Assembly (NCBI GenBank): GCA_017523325.1
Contig: JAFWWO010000025.1
Span: 1-32,985, forward strand
Direction of reading: 5' to 3'
Origin: Anaerotignum sp.
Lineage (GTDB): Bacteria > Bacillota > Clostridia > Lachnospirales > Anaerotignaceae
Length of the DNA stretch: 32,985 nucleotides
Part shown: piece after piece, positions 23,788 to 31,890 of the stretch
Position numbering within the stretch: the stretch's first letter is position 1
How the letters are laid out: each line of letters begins with the position of its first letter
Made by a program: the position numbers and the translations under genes
Notes under the pieces: generated by a model
What the model saw: only the letters and a program-made list of their open reading frames with translations
Told to the model about the DNA's origin: nothing
The model's database searches: none

Positions 23788-26700
23788 ATGAACACAAAAA
23801 TCATGAAAACCATGGACGGTAATGAGGCTGCCGCTTATATTTCCTATGCTTTTACGGAAGTGGCAACCATTTACCCCATCACCCCCTCCTCCCCTATGGC
23901 GGAGCACGTTGACAGCTGGTCTGCCAACGGCAAGAAAAACTTATTCGGCCAAACAGTACGTCTGGTAGAGATGGAATCCGAAGCAGGCGCGGCAGGCGCA
24001 ATGCACGGCGCACTGGAGGCCGGTACCCTGACCACTACATACACCGCTTCTCAGGGCCTTTTGCTGATGATTCCCCCCATGTACCGTATTGCGGGGCAGT
24101 TGAAGCCCGGCGTATTCCATGTCAGCTCCAGAACCGTCGGCACCCACGCCTTTTCCATTTTCGGCGACCATTCCGATGTCATGAGCTGTCGGCAAATCGG
24201 CTGCGCCATGCTCTGTTCCGCTTCCGTGCAGGAAGTGATGGATTTGGGCGGCGTGGCACACCTGTCCGCCATCAAAGGCAGTGTGCCCTTCGTGCATTTC
24301 TTCGATGGCTTCCGTACCTCCCATGAATTACAGAAAATCGAAGTCATGGACTACGAGGAAATCGGCAAGTTGCTGGACGAAGAAGCACTGAAAAAATTCA
24401 GAAAGAACGCCCTGAACCCCGAACACCCCGTACAGCGTTCCATCGTACAGAACCCCGACGTATTCTTCCAGAACAGAGAGGCGGCTACACCTTTTTATAC
24501 CCGCCTGCCGGAAATCGTGGAGAACTATATGCACGAAATCAATAAAATCACCGGCAGAAATTATCAGCTGTTCAACTACTTCGGCGCACCTGATGCACAG
24601 TATGTGGTAATTGCCATGGGCTCTGTCACCGGTGCGACCCAGGAGGTTGTGGAAAACCTGACGGCAAAAGGCGAAAAGGTGGGTTTCTTACAGGTGCATC
24701 TGTATCGCCCCTTCTCCATCAAGCATTTCATGGCGGCTTTGCCGGAAAGCGCAAAGGTCATCTCCGTTCTGGACAGAACAAAGGAACCCGGCGCTTTGGG
24801 TGAGCCTCTGTACGAAGATGTTTGTGCCGCTATGGTGGAGGCCGGCAGAAGTGCAAAAATACTGGCAGGCAGATACGGTCTGTCCTCCAAGGACGTCACC
24901 CCCGCTCAGGTGGCGGCTGTATTCGACAATATGAAAGGCTCGCAGAAAAACCACTTCACCGTAGGTATCATCGATGACGTTTCCATGTCCTCCATCGAGG
25001 TGGGTCCGGAACCTGATGTCACCGATAAGAGCGTTGTTGCCTGCAAATTCTGGGGTCTGGGCTCTGACGGTACCGTCGGCGCCAATAAAAACTCCATTAA
25101 AATCATCGGTGACCATACAGATAAATATGCGCAGGCTTATTTTGAATATGACACCAAGAAATCCGGCGGTATCACAAAATCCCATCTGCGTTTCGGCGAT
25201 GTACCCATTCGCTCCAGCTATCTGGTAACAAAGGCGGATTTTGTGGCCTGCCATAACCAATCCTATATTACAAAATACGATATTGTTTCCGAAATCAAGC
25301 CCGGCGGCACCTTCCTTTTGAACTGCGGCTGGAAGGGTGAGGAGCTGGAACAGCATTTGCCCGCAGAGGTAAAGCGTACCATCGCCAACAACCATATCCA
25401 ATTCTACACCATCGACGCTGTGGAAATCGGCCGTGAAATCGGACTGGGCAACAGAACCAACTCCGTATTGCAGTCCGCATTCTTTAAGCTGGCCAACATT
25501 ATCCCCGTGGACGATGCTGTTGGCTATATGAAGGCGGCCATTGAAAAATCCTACGGCAAAAAAGGCGAAAAGGTTGTCAACATGAACTATGCCGCTGTGG
25601 ACGCAGGCTTAAGCGGTCTGGTGAAAATTGATGTACCCGAAAGCTGGAAGGACGCAAAGGACGTGGATAAGGAAGAAGCAAAGCGGATTCTGCCGGAATT
25701 TATTGAAAAACTGCTGATTCCCATGAATGCACTGAAGGGCGACAGCCTGCCGGTTTCCGTATTCCAAGGCCGTGAGGACGGTACGGTGCCTCTGGGCACC
25801 TCTGCTTACGAAAAACGGGGCGTTGCCATTGATGTACCCCAATGGATTCCCGATAACTGTATCCAGTGTAACCAATGCTCCTATGTTTGCCCCCACGCTT
25901 GTATCCGTCCCTTCCTGCTGACGGAGGAGGAGGCGGCAAATGCCCCCGAAAGCTATCTGGCAAAGAAGGCAAACGGCGCAGGAGAAATCTCCAAATATAT
26001 GTACCGTATGCAGGTAGACCCGCTGGATTGCCAAGGCTGCGGCGTCTGCGTAACGGCCTGCCCCGCAAAGGAAAAGGCCCTTGTGATGAAGCCCTTGGAT
26101 ACACAAATGGGGGAACAGCCCAACTGGGATTATTCCCTGACGCTGTCCTATAAAGAAAATCCGTTGGATAAATATACCGTAAAAGGCAGTCAGTTTGAAC
26201 AGCCCTTGCTGGAGTTCTCCGGCGCTTGTGCGGGCTGTGGCGAAACGGCTTATGCAAAGCTGATGACCCAGCTTTACGGCGACAGAATGTATCTGGCAAA
26301 TGCCACAGGCTGTACACAGGCTTGGGGTGCGGCGGCGCCCTGTGTGCCCTACACCACCAATAAGGACGGCTGGGGCCCCGCTTGGAGCAATTCCCTGTTT
26401 GAAAATAACGCCCAGTTCTCTTTGGGTATGGTACTGGCTGTGACCCAGCAGAGAGAACGGGTGACCATGAAGCTGAAAGACCTGCTGGCGCTGACAAATG
26501 ACGCTGATTTCAAGGCGGCGGCTCAGGTTTGGTTCGATTACTATGAGGACGGCCACAGAAGCAAGGAAGACACCAAGGTTCTGCTGGCAGCTCTGGAGAA
26601 GCTGTCTGTCAGCGGCGAGGCGGCAGAGCTGAAAGACTTTATACTGGAAAACAAAGAGCACCTGACCAAAAAATCCATGTGGATGTACGGTGGCGACGGC

Positions 26701-27318
26701 TGGGCATATGACATCGGCTATGGCGGTCTGGACCATGTGCTGGCAACGGGACAGGACGTAAACGTACTGGTGGTGGATACCGAGGTGTATTCCAACACCG
26801 GCGGTCAGTCCTCCAAGGCAACACCCATCGGTGCTGTGGCACAGTTTGCGGCAGGCGGTAAGCCTACGGTGAAAAAAGACTTGGGTATGCTGGCAATGAG
26901 CTACGGCTATATCTATGTGGCACAGGTCGCATTGGGTGCAAACCCCGCACAGCTGATTAAAGCATTGAAAGAGGCAGAGGCATATAACGGCCCGTCCCTG
27001 ATTATCGCCTATGCCCCTTGTATCAACCACGGTATCGCTAAGGGTATGGCAAATGCCCAGCTGGAGGCAAAGCTGGCGGTGGACGCAGGCTACTGGCATC
27101 TGTACCGTTATAACCCCGATTTGAAGAAGGAGGGCAAAAACCCCTTCATTCTGGACTCCAAAGAGCCTACGCTGGATTATAACGAATTTATCATGGGCGA
27201 AGTGCGCTATTCCTCTTTGGTACGCTCCTTCCCCGAAACGGCAGAAGTGCTGCTGAAAGAAGCGGCGGATTATGCCAAGGAAAAATATGCGGCTTATAAA
27301 AAGCTGGCAGAGCAGTAA
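23788..27318 (+). CDS. nifJ: pyruvate:ferredoxin (flavodoxin) oxidoreductase
   Basis: Single-chain PFOR that splits pyruvate and CoA to acetyl-CoA and CO2 and passes electrons to ferredoxin, the central energy step of clostridial fermentation. 1176 residues, the normal length. Pyruvate and CoA domains come first (YITPSS-type IYPITPSSPMAEHVD near residue 30). Then a two-cluster ferredoxin domain with C691/C694/C697/C701 and C748/C751/C754/C758. C814 and C817 belong to the third 4Fe-4S cluster. The thiamine diphosphate site is GDGWAYDIGYGG (969-980), with NTGGQ following. The strong promoter and GAAAGGAG ribosome site suggest high expression. Monocistronic; the next promoter begins ten bases after the stop. 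Confidence 0.97.
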   Translation: MNTKIMKTMDGNEAAAYISYAFTEVATIYPITPSSPMAEHVDSWSANGKKNLFGQTVRLVEMESEAGAAGAMHGALEAGTLTTTYTASQGLLLMIPPMYRIAGQLKPGVFHVSSRTVGTHAFSIFGDHSDVMSCRQIGCAMLCSASVQEVMDLGGVAHLSAIKGSVPFVHFFDGFRTSHELQKIEVMDYEEIGKLLDEEALKKFRKNALNPEHPVQRSIVQNPDVFFQNREAATPFYTRLPEIVENYMHEINKITGRNYQLFNYFGAPDAQYVVIAMGSVTGATQEVVENLTAKGEKVGFLQVHLYRPFSIKHFMAALPESAKVISVLDRTKEPGALGEPLYEDVCAAMVEAGRSAKILAGRYGLSSKDVTPAQVAAVFDNMKGSQKNHFTVGIIDDVSMSSIEVGPEPDVTDKSVVACKFWGLGSDGTVGANKNSIKIIGDHTDKYAQAYFEYDTKKSGGITKSHLRFGDVPIRSSYLVTKADFVACHNQSYITKYDIVSEIKPGGTFLLNCGWKGEELEQHLPAEVKRTIANNHIQFYTIDAVEIGREIGLGNRTNSVLQSAFFKLANIIPVDDAVGYMKAAIEKSYGKKGEKVVNMNYAAVDAGLSGLVKIDVPESWKDAKDVDKEEAKRILPEFIEKLLIPMNALKGDSLPVSVFQGREDGTVPLGTSAYEKRGVAIDVPQWIPDNCIQCNQCSYVCPHACIRPFLLTEEEAANAPESYLAKKANGAGEISKYMYRMQVDPLDCQGCGVCVTACPAKEKALVMKPLDTQMGEQPNWDYSLTLSYKENPLDKYTVKGSQFEQPLLEFSGACAGCGETAYAKLMTQLYGDRMYLANATGCTQAWGAAAPCVPYTTNKDGWGPAWSNSLFENNAQFSLGMVLAVTQQRERVTMKLKDLLALTNDADFKAAAQVWFDYYEDGHRSKEDTKVLLAALEKLSVSGEAAELKDFILENKEHLTKKSMWMYGGDGWAYDIGYGGLDHVLATGQDVNVLVVDTEVYSNTGGQSSKATPIGAVAQFAAGGKPTVKKDLGMLAMSYGYIYVAQVALGANPAQLIKALKEAEAYNGPSLIIAYAPCINHGIAKGMANAQLEAKLAVDAGYWHLYRYNPDLKKEGKNPFILDSKEPTLDYNEFIMGEVRYSSLVRSFPETAEVLLKEAADYAKEKYAAYKKLAEQ

Positions 27319-27327
27319 AACAGCAGC

Positions 27328-27356
27328 TTGACATGGGTTTTTCCCTTCGTTATACT
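27328..27356 (+). promoter_or_regulatory. sigma-A promoter of the guanidine-responsive unit
   Basis: Perfect TTGACA (27328-27333), 17-bp spacer, TATACT (27351-27356). Initiation near 27363, just before the riboswitch. Confidence 0.8.
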
Positions 27357-27372
27357 ATAACAAGCATATAAA

Positions 27373-27466
27373 AACGGTTTTCTAGGGTTCCGCGGGCAAC
27401 CGGGCTGTGACCGAGAGAAAACCCACGGCTTTTTTGCCGTGCCACGGAAGGATAAAAGCCTGGGAG
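27373..27466 (+). promoter_or_regulatory. guanidine-I riboswitch (ykkC class I)
   Basis: The conserved blocks appear in order: CTAGGGTTCCG (27382-27392), GACCGAGAG (27409-27417), AAAACC, then a variable hairpin, CCACGG, and GGATAAAAGCCTGGGAGA (27450-27467). These are the landmarks of the ykkC/guanidine-I aptamer. Its 3' end overlaps the 5' arm of the terminator that follows, so binding of guanidinium should block termination and turn the exporter on. Confidence 0.9.
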
Positions 27467-27500
27467 ATATCTAAAGATATTTCTCAGGCTTTCTTTTTTT
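27456..27500 (+). terminator. riboswitch-controlled intrinsic terminator
   Basis: The 5' arm (27456-27471) pairs with 27476-27492 in a stem of about 17 bp with minor mismatches, then a run of seven T. The left arm shares AAAGCCTGGGAGA with the aptamer, making the two folds mutually exclusive. Confidence 0.88.
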
Positions 27501-27530
27501 CCGCATATTCATAAAAAAGGAGGTGATTGC

Positions 27531-27848
27531 ATGGCATGGGTATTTTTGACGGTGGCAGGGTTGTTTGAGGTGTTCTGGGCAGTGGCGTTAAAGCTGTCGG
27601 AGGGCTTTTCTAAGCCATTCCCCTCTATATTGACAGTCATCGGCATGATAATCAGCTTTTATTTTCTTTCCTTAGCGACCAAAACCCTCCCCCTCGGCAC
27701 TTCCTACGCCATTTGGACGGGTATCGGCTCGGCGGGAGCCATCATTCTGGGGATTTTGCTGTTTCATGAGCCCTTCGGCCTTTCCCGTATGGTGTTTCTC
27801 TCCCTGATTCTTGTGGGGATTTTGGGACTGAAGCTGACAGCGGGATAA
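27531..27848 (+). CDS. gdx: guanidinium exporter of the SMR family (Gdx/SugE type)
   Basis: Small multidrug-resistance protein of 105 residues with four membrane helices; it works as an antiparallel dimer exchanging guanidinium for protons. The essential glutamate is E13 in GLFEVFWAVALK, and the GTSYAIWTGIGSAGA loop matches the Gdx subgroup rather than drug exporters such as EmrE. The start follows AAGGAGGTGATTGC. The preceding guanidine-I riboswitch gives direct support for guanidinium as its substrate. Single gene in this unit. Confidence 0.93.
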   Translation: MAWVFLTVAGLFEVFWAVALKLSEGFSKPFPSILTVIGMIISFYFLSLATKTLPLGTSYAIWTGIGSAGAIILGILLFHEPFGLSRMVFLSLILVGILGLKLTAG

Positions 27849-27884
27849 TCAAAAAGGGAGCCCATTCGGCAGAACAGGCTCCCA
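27849..27884 (-). terminator. intrinsic terminator after the ferredoxin-like gene
   Basis: GGGAGCC (27856-27862) and GGCTCCC (27877-27883). On the minus strand TTTTTGA follows. On the plus strand only a weak AT run follows, so it serves gdx less well. Confidence 0.8.
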
Positions 27885-27889
27885 TATAT

Positions 27890-28600
27890 TTATGCTCTTT
27901 CTTCCAAAACCTTTCCATCGGGGGTCAGCACCACAATACGCAGGGGCAGCTGTTTCCCGCTTATTTCCACCGCCCGTCTGACGGCATTTTCCATGCCCCC
28001 GCAGCAGGGCACCATCATTCTGGTAACGGTGACGCTTTTCACATCATTGGTGCGGAATATCTCCGACAACTTTTCGCTGTAATCCACAGGATCCAGCTTG
28101 GGACAGCCAATCAATGTGATTTTGCCCGCCATATACTCCTGATGGAAATTCCCGCAGGCATACGCCGTACAATCGGCGGCAATCAGCACATGGGCCCCGT
28201 CAAAATAAGGCGCATTGACAGGCACCAGCTGAATCTGCACAGGCCACTGCCGCAAGCGACTGAATACAGGCCCGCAGCCCTGACAGCTCTGCTCCTCTAA
28301 GGTTTTCGCTTGACTGCTCATACAGCCGCCAAAACTGCCGCAGGACGCCGCCTCCTCCGCCTTTTTCGCCTGATTTGCTTTCACTGCCGCCTCGTCATAG
28401 GCCGCCGCTTCCCGCTCGATAAAACGAATGGCATTGGTGGGACAAACAGGCAGGCAATCCCCCAGACCGTCACAATAATCGTCCCGCATCAGCTGTGCCT
28501 TCCCATCTATCATACCAATGGCACCCTCATGGCAGGCCTTTGCACAAAGCCCACAGCCGTTGCATTTTTCTCTATCAATCTGAATAATTCTTCTCACCAT
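27890..28600 (-). CDS. ferredoxin-type 4Fe-4S protein with extra cysteine motifs
   Basis: Cytosolic iron-sulfur protein of 236 residues. The N-terminal ferredoxin fold has C13/C16/C19/C23 and an unusual second set C43, C49, C53 (CDGLGDCLPVCP). After an Ala/Glu-rich linker come further pairs: C86 and C92 (CGSFGGC), C105 and C108 (CQGCG), C143 and C148, C165, and adjacent C198-C199. The second half (VLIAADCTAYACG, ITLIGCPKLDP) resembles other small clostridial 4Fe-4S proteins whose role is unsettled; redox sensing or electron transfer is inference. It is divergent from the 28868 lipoprotein, and the ribosome site is GGAAG. The nearby palindromes may regulate it. Confidence 0.85.
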   Translation of the reverse strand: MVRRIIQIDREKCNGCGLCAKACHEGAIGMIDGKAQLMRDDYCDGLGDCLPVCPTNAIRFIEREAAAYDEAAVKANQAKKAEEAASCGSFGGCMSSQAKTLEEQSCQGCGPVFSRLRQWPVQIQLVPVNAPYFDGAHVLIAADCTAYACGNFHQEYMAGKITLIGCPKLDPVDYSEKLSEIFRTNDVKSVTVTRMMVPCCGGMENAVRRAVEISGKQLPLRIVVLTPDGKVLEERA

Positions 28601-28656
28601 ATCTATCTTCCTTTCTTCCCTTGGCTCATATCTTTCTGACTTTAGTATAAAGCATT

Positions 28657-28707
28657 TTTCCGCAAAAATCTGTTGTTTCTACAACAAAATCATGATTTCC
28701 GCAAAAA
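28657..28707. promoter_or_regulatory. palindrome flanked by direct repeats in the divergent promoter region
   Basis: TGTTGT (28671-28676), 4 bases, ACAACA (28681-28686), flanked on both sides by direct repeats of TTTCCGCAAAAA (28657-28668 and 28696-28707). The block lies upstream of a TATACT-like -10 for the ferredoxin-like gene, so it may be a regulator site. Confidence 0.35.
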
Positions 28708-28721
28708 AATATCGCCAAAAG

Positions 28722-28738
28722 AAGTCCCGGCGGGACTT
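28722..28738. other. perfect hairpin, role unknown
   Basis: AAGTCCC (28722-28728), GGC, GGGACTT (28732-28738), 7 bp with a 3-base loop. It lies between divergent genes. A weak CTTTT run on the minus strand is not enough to call a terminator. Confidence 0.4.
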
Positions 28739-28809
28739 TGGAAAAATTAGGCATTTCTTACATCTTTCTTTCATTCTGACCAAGGCTCCTTTTCCGCAGA
28801 AACAAAGTA

Positions 28810-28818
28810 TGATATACT
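28810..28818 (+). promoter_or_regulatory. possible extended -10 promoter of the 28868 lipoprotein
   Basis: TGATATACT, an extended -10 (TGn followed by TATACT). No good -35 is present upstream. Confidence 0.45.
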
Positions 28819-28867
28819 CCTATCTAAAGCCATACGATATTTGGAAGCATACGAGAGGAGCATAGAT

Positions 28868-29512
28868 ATGAAAAAAAGAGCTTTTATCCTTTTGGTCTGT
28901 GCCGCAGCTGCCGTAACTGCACTGGTGGGCTGCAACAACAACGGGCAAGCCGAAAATCCCCCGGAGGAAACTGTGGTCATCGCTGACGAAAGCCTGCCCC
29001 CGCTTTCGGAGGATTTGCAGGAGCTGTATAAAGGCGCTTATACCATCTATTATGATATTAGTTTTGGTATGTTTGAGGCAGATGAAAACGATACCTTGAT
29101 AAAGGACGATTTCACCTATTACCGCGTTAAGGACAATCGCTTTCGGGATTATGATGCCTTCCGCGGCTATCTGGAAAACTACTTCACCAAGGATTATATC
29201 AATCAAGAGATATTAAACGAAACCAATATCCTCTTTACTAAGGGGGACAACGGCGGATTATATTTCTTAAACGGCGGCAGAGGCAGCAATATCTACTACT
29301 CCGGCCATACCTTCCAAGTGGAGCGGGAAACGGAAAAGGAAATCGACCTTGTGGCAACGGCGTACTACACCAACAGCAACGAGCCTTATGGCGGCGGCTA
29401 TTTCTACACTGCCCCGGAAGACCCCGATGCCTTCACGGAACAAGTATATCCTTTCGTTTTACTGAAGGAGGACGGCAACTGGAAATTTGACAGCTTCTCT
29501 TTATTCTACTAA
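28868..29512 (+). CDS. lipoprotein, possibly IseA-like
   Basis: A 214-residue lipoprotein with lipidated C22 (LVGC). The mature region starts with a helix (LQELYKGAYTIYYD), then strand-rich segments, with YRVKDNRFRDYDAFRGYLENYFTKDYI and a closing WKFDSFSLFY, a pattern I associate with the IseA/YoeB family that inhibits cell-wall DL-endopeptidases; this link is a weak inference. The start is the ATG at 28868, with GAGGAG upstream. An in-frame ATG at 28841 precedes it but lacks a site. The gene is monocistronic with a strong terminator. Confidence 0.75.
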   Translation: MKKRAFILLVCAAAAVTALVGCNNNGQAENPPEETVVIADESLPPLSEDLQELYKGAYTIYYDISFGMFEADENDTLIKDDFTYYRVKDNRFRDYDAFRGYLENYFTKDYINQEILNETNILFTKGDNGGLYFLNGGRGSNIYYSGHTFQVERETEKEIDLVATAYYTNSNEPYGGGYFYTAPEDPDAFTEQVYPFVLLKEDGNWKFDSFSLFY

Positions 29513-29519
29513 AAAAGAC

Positions 29520-29561
29520 GGCTCGGCAGCCCCCTTTTCAGGACGCGCCGAGCCTTTTTTT
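29520..29561 (+). terminator. intrinsic terminator after the 28868 lipoprotein
   Basis: GGCTCGGC (29520-29527) and GCCGAGCC (29547-29554), loop of 19 bases, then seven T. Confidence 0.88.
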
Positions 29562-29593
29562 GCCTGTATTCCAAGCCATTTTCCTTATAAAAG

Positions 29594-29602
29594 TTATCCA
29601 CA
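29594..29602 (+). other. DnaA-box consensus, copy 1
   Basis: TTATCCACA, a perfect match to the classical DnaA box, in an AT-rich non-coding region. Confidence 0.5.
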
Positions 29603-29611
29603 TTTTTTCTA

Positions 29612-29631
29612 TTGACAACCAATTCTGTCAA
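29612..29631. promoter_or_regulatory. inverted repeat TTGACA-8-TGTCAA
   Basis: TTGACA and TGTCAA are separated by 8 bases. The first half is also a perfect -35 hexamer, with a poor CAATAT 17 bases downstream. No gene follows in that direction for 1 kb or more, so a promoter is doubtful. Confidence 0.3.
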
Positions 29632-29753
29632 CCACAATATATGGGTTAATTTTTCTTTTTTCCCATCTTATAAATTGTGTGAAACCATTGATTTTACAGG
29701 GATTGTATATTTTTATATTGTGTTGCATATTCTCCCCGTGCAAAAACAGAGAG

Positions 29754-29762
29754 TTATCCACA
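29754..29762 (+). other. DnaA-box consensus, copy 2
   Basis: A second perfect TTATCCACA in the same orientation, 160 bases from the first. A TTTCCCACA-like variant follows on the opposite strand near 29770. Confidence 0.5.
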
Positions 29763-29811
29763 GGCAAGCTGTGGGAAACCAATCTGTTTTTCCTTTCCCG
29801 CCGAAAAACCA

Positions 29812-30147
29812 TTACCCCTGCTGCATCAATTCATTGCGCAATGCCGCAATCTGTTCGTCCACATATTTTTTCGTGGCGGCCTCCATATCAGTTTTGGGAT
29901 CCTGCGCCAAATTCAGTGTGCCTTTTGAAATGGTGATGCCGCCGGGCGGCGTAAATTGTTCCACTAAACTTATACCTACAACTGATGTTTTCTTTATTAT
30001 AAAATTTGTTGATATCCCATTATCGGAATTTCCAAATTTTATTAGGGAACTGGTATACATTACCAACGGGAATATTCTGCCGTCATAGATGGCATACACC
30101 GTTTTGCCGTTATCCGCCGCTGTTCTTATTTCGTCAAAAGGACGGAT
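29812..30147 (-). pseudogene. 5'-truncated phage tail-fibre-like fragment
   Basis: An open frame of 111 residues with no start and no ribosome site. It begins in the same reading frame directly after the TGA of the ABC exporter gene. The C-terminal part reads LNLAQDPKTDMEAATKKYVDEQI, the hallmark of phage tail-fibre or tail-collar proteins. The N-terminal part (PFDEIRTAADNGKTVYAIYDG) resembles short domains of clostridial phage structural proteins. The natural C-terminus is present (stop at 29812). It looks like the remnant of a tail-fibre gene cut by recombination. A GTG at 30099 could start it, but without translation signals. Confidence 0.6.
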
Positions 30148-31890
30148 TCAAAGGCTCCAATCGGCGGAGACGGACTGCAGTGCGTGCATACGCGCGAAGA
30201 TTCCGTTTTCCTTTTGCATCAGTTCATCCGGCGTACCCTGCTCGGCAACCTTTCCCTCCGCCAGCACCACAATCTTATCCGCAGCCTCTATGGTGCGCAT
30301 CCGGTGAGCGATTACCATGACTGTGCGGCCCGCCAGTAGCCGGGACAACGCTGTCTGCACCTTGGTTTCGTTCTCCACATCCAAAGAAGCGGTGGCCTCG
30401 TCCAACAGCACGATAGGGGCATCCTTTAATAAGGCCCTGGCGATGCTGATGCGCTGACGTTCGCCACCGGAGAGCTTGGCTCCGTTCTCCCCGATAGGCG
30501 TATCATAGCCCTGCGGAAGTTTGCCTACAAATTCGTCACAGCCCGCCGCTTTCGCCGCAGCAAACACTTCGTCATCGGTGGCGTTCCTCCGTCCCAGACG
30601 GATGTTGGTCATCACAGTATCGTCAAAGAGCGTCACGTCCTGGAACACCATGGAATATTCTGCGTGCAGCACCTCGGGGTCCACAGTAGAAATGTCCACA
30701 CCACCTACGGTGATGCTTCCGCTGTCATGATCCCAAAGCCTGGCCGCCAGCCGTGCGCAGGTGCTTTTTCCCGAGCCGGAGGGTCCAACCAGCGCCGTGA
30801 CCTGCCCCTCTTTTGCAATAAAGCTCACACCTTTCAGCACCGACTCGCCGCCGTAGGAAAAGACTACGTCCTTAAATTCGATGTCATGCCCCTGAGGATG
30901 GAATTCATCGTCGCCGGTTGCAACGGGAATGTCATAGATTTCCTGCAAACGTCCGGCTGACACCTCGGAGAAGAATACCTCCGCTATTAGTGCCAGTGCC
31001 TGATCGAAGGGGGCGTAGACACGGGCAATAACCAGCAGAAACATAAACAGCAGCATGAAGTCGATTTTGCCGGAGAGAATCAGGTTTGCTCCCACCAGGA
31101 TGGTGGTAGCCACACCCAGGCGCATAATCACACCGGCGGCATTCACAAACAGCCCTGTAACCAGTTCGCCATGCCTAGTTATGCGCTCATGTGCATCAAT
31201 CTTGGCATATAGCTCGTCAAGATATTGCTGTTCCTGATTGGTGGCACGAATCTCCCTCATATTTTCCAGTGTTTCCTGAATACCGTCCGATACGATCAGC
31301 GCAGCCTTTCTTGTGGTTTCGGAATTGCGTTTGTTGATGCTGCGGGAGCCGTAAAGCAGACCAAAGGCCACCGGCACACCCCACAGGCAAGCCAACGCCA
31401 AACGCCAATCCGTGATGAAAAGCCATACTGCAATTATGGCGGTGGAGATATAACTGCCATAGAGATAGCCGATTACATGGGACCAAACGTGCTCCATGCG
31501 GTTAACGTCGCCCATAATGGTTTCCGTCAGGTCTGCCAGATCTCGCTTACCGAAAAACGCCAGAGGAAGCTTTCTCAGCTTCTCTGCCAAGCCTATGCGC
31601 ATATTGGCGACCTCTGTGTAGACAACGCTGTAAGTATTCGCATACTGCTGCAAATGGGTGATAAAAGAGAGGAGCAGGAAAACAACGACCGCTACGGCAA
31701 AAACAGCCGCACCCAGCAGTGCCTTGCCCTGCGTCAGTGTCCCAATAAACTGCAGCATCAGATAGTAGAGGATGCCGATACCACCCATGACCACCAGGTT
31801 GACAATCACAGTCCAAAAGGTTCCTTTTTTCACATTTTTTACGCCGCTGTCACCGAGCGCAAAGCGGCGTCTGAAGCGTTCTCCAAACAT
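30148..31890 (-). CDS. ABC exporter, fused membrane-ATPase half-transporter (second subunit)
   Basis: A 580-residue half-transporter: an N-terminal six-helix ABC type-1 exporter domain (about 20-310), then the ATPase with Walker A GPSGSGKST (369-377), signature LSGGERQR (473-480) and Walker B D497-E498. It resembles the IrtB/YbtQ-type half of heterodimeric exporters, also found for antimicrobial peptides or siderophores; the cargo is unknown. Its ATG directly follows the stop of the upstream half-transporter, and the ribosome site lies in that gene's end, so the two are translationally coupled and likely form a heterodimer. Confidence 0.9.
   Translation of the reverse strand: MFGERFRRRFALGDSGVKNVKKGTFWTVIVNLVVMGGIGILYYLMLQFIGTLTQGKALLGAAVFAVAVVVFLLLSFITHLQQYANTYSVVYTEVANMRIGLAEKLRKLPLAFFGKRDLADLTETIMGDVNRMEHVWSHVIGYLYGSYISTAIIAVWLFITDWRLALACLWGVPVAFGLLYGSRSINKRNSETTRKAALIVSDGIQETLENMREIRATNQEQQYLDELYAKIDAHERITRHGELVTGLFVNAAGVIMRLGVATTILVGANLILSGKIDFMLLFMFLLVIARVYAPFDQALALIAEVFFSEVSAGRLQEIYDIPVATGDDEFHPQGHDIEFKDVVFSYGGESVLKGVSFIAKEGQVTALVGPSGSGKSTCARLAARLWDHDSGSITVGGVDISTVDPEVLHAEYSMVFQDVTLFDDTVMTNIRLGRRNATDDEVFAAAKAAGCDEFVGKLPQGYDTPIGENGAKLSGGERQRISIARALLKDAPIVLLDEATASLDVENETKVQTALSRLLAGRTVMVIAHRMRTIEAADKIVVLAEGKVAEQGTPDELMQKENGIFARMHALQSVSADWSL

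Noticed and set aside
25609..27099. Open frame of 496 codons on the minus strand inside the pyruvate:ferredoxin oxidoreductase gene
   Set aside because: It is antisense to a clearly conserved enzyme, has no ribosome site and resembles no family; codon bias of the real gene explains it.
29612..30088. 158-codon plus-strand frame across the DnaA-box region
   Set aside because: Composition is not protein-like, it has no ribosome site and it is antisense to the tail-fibre fragment.
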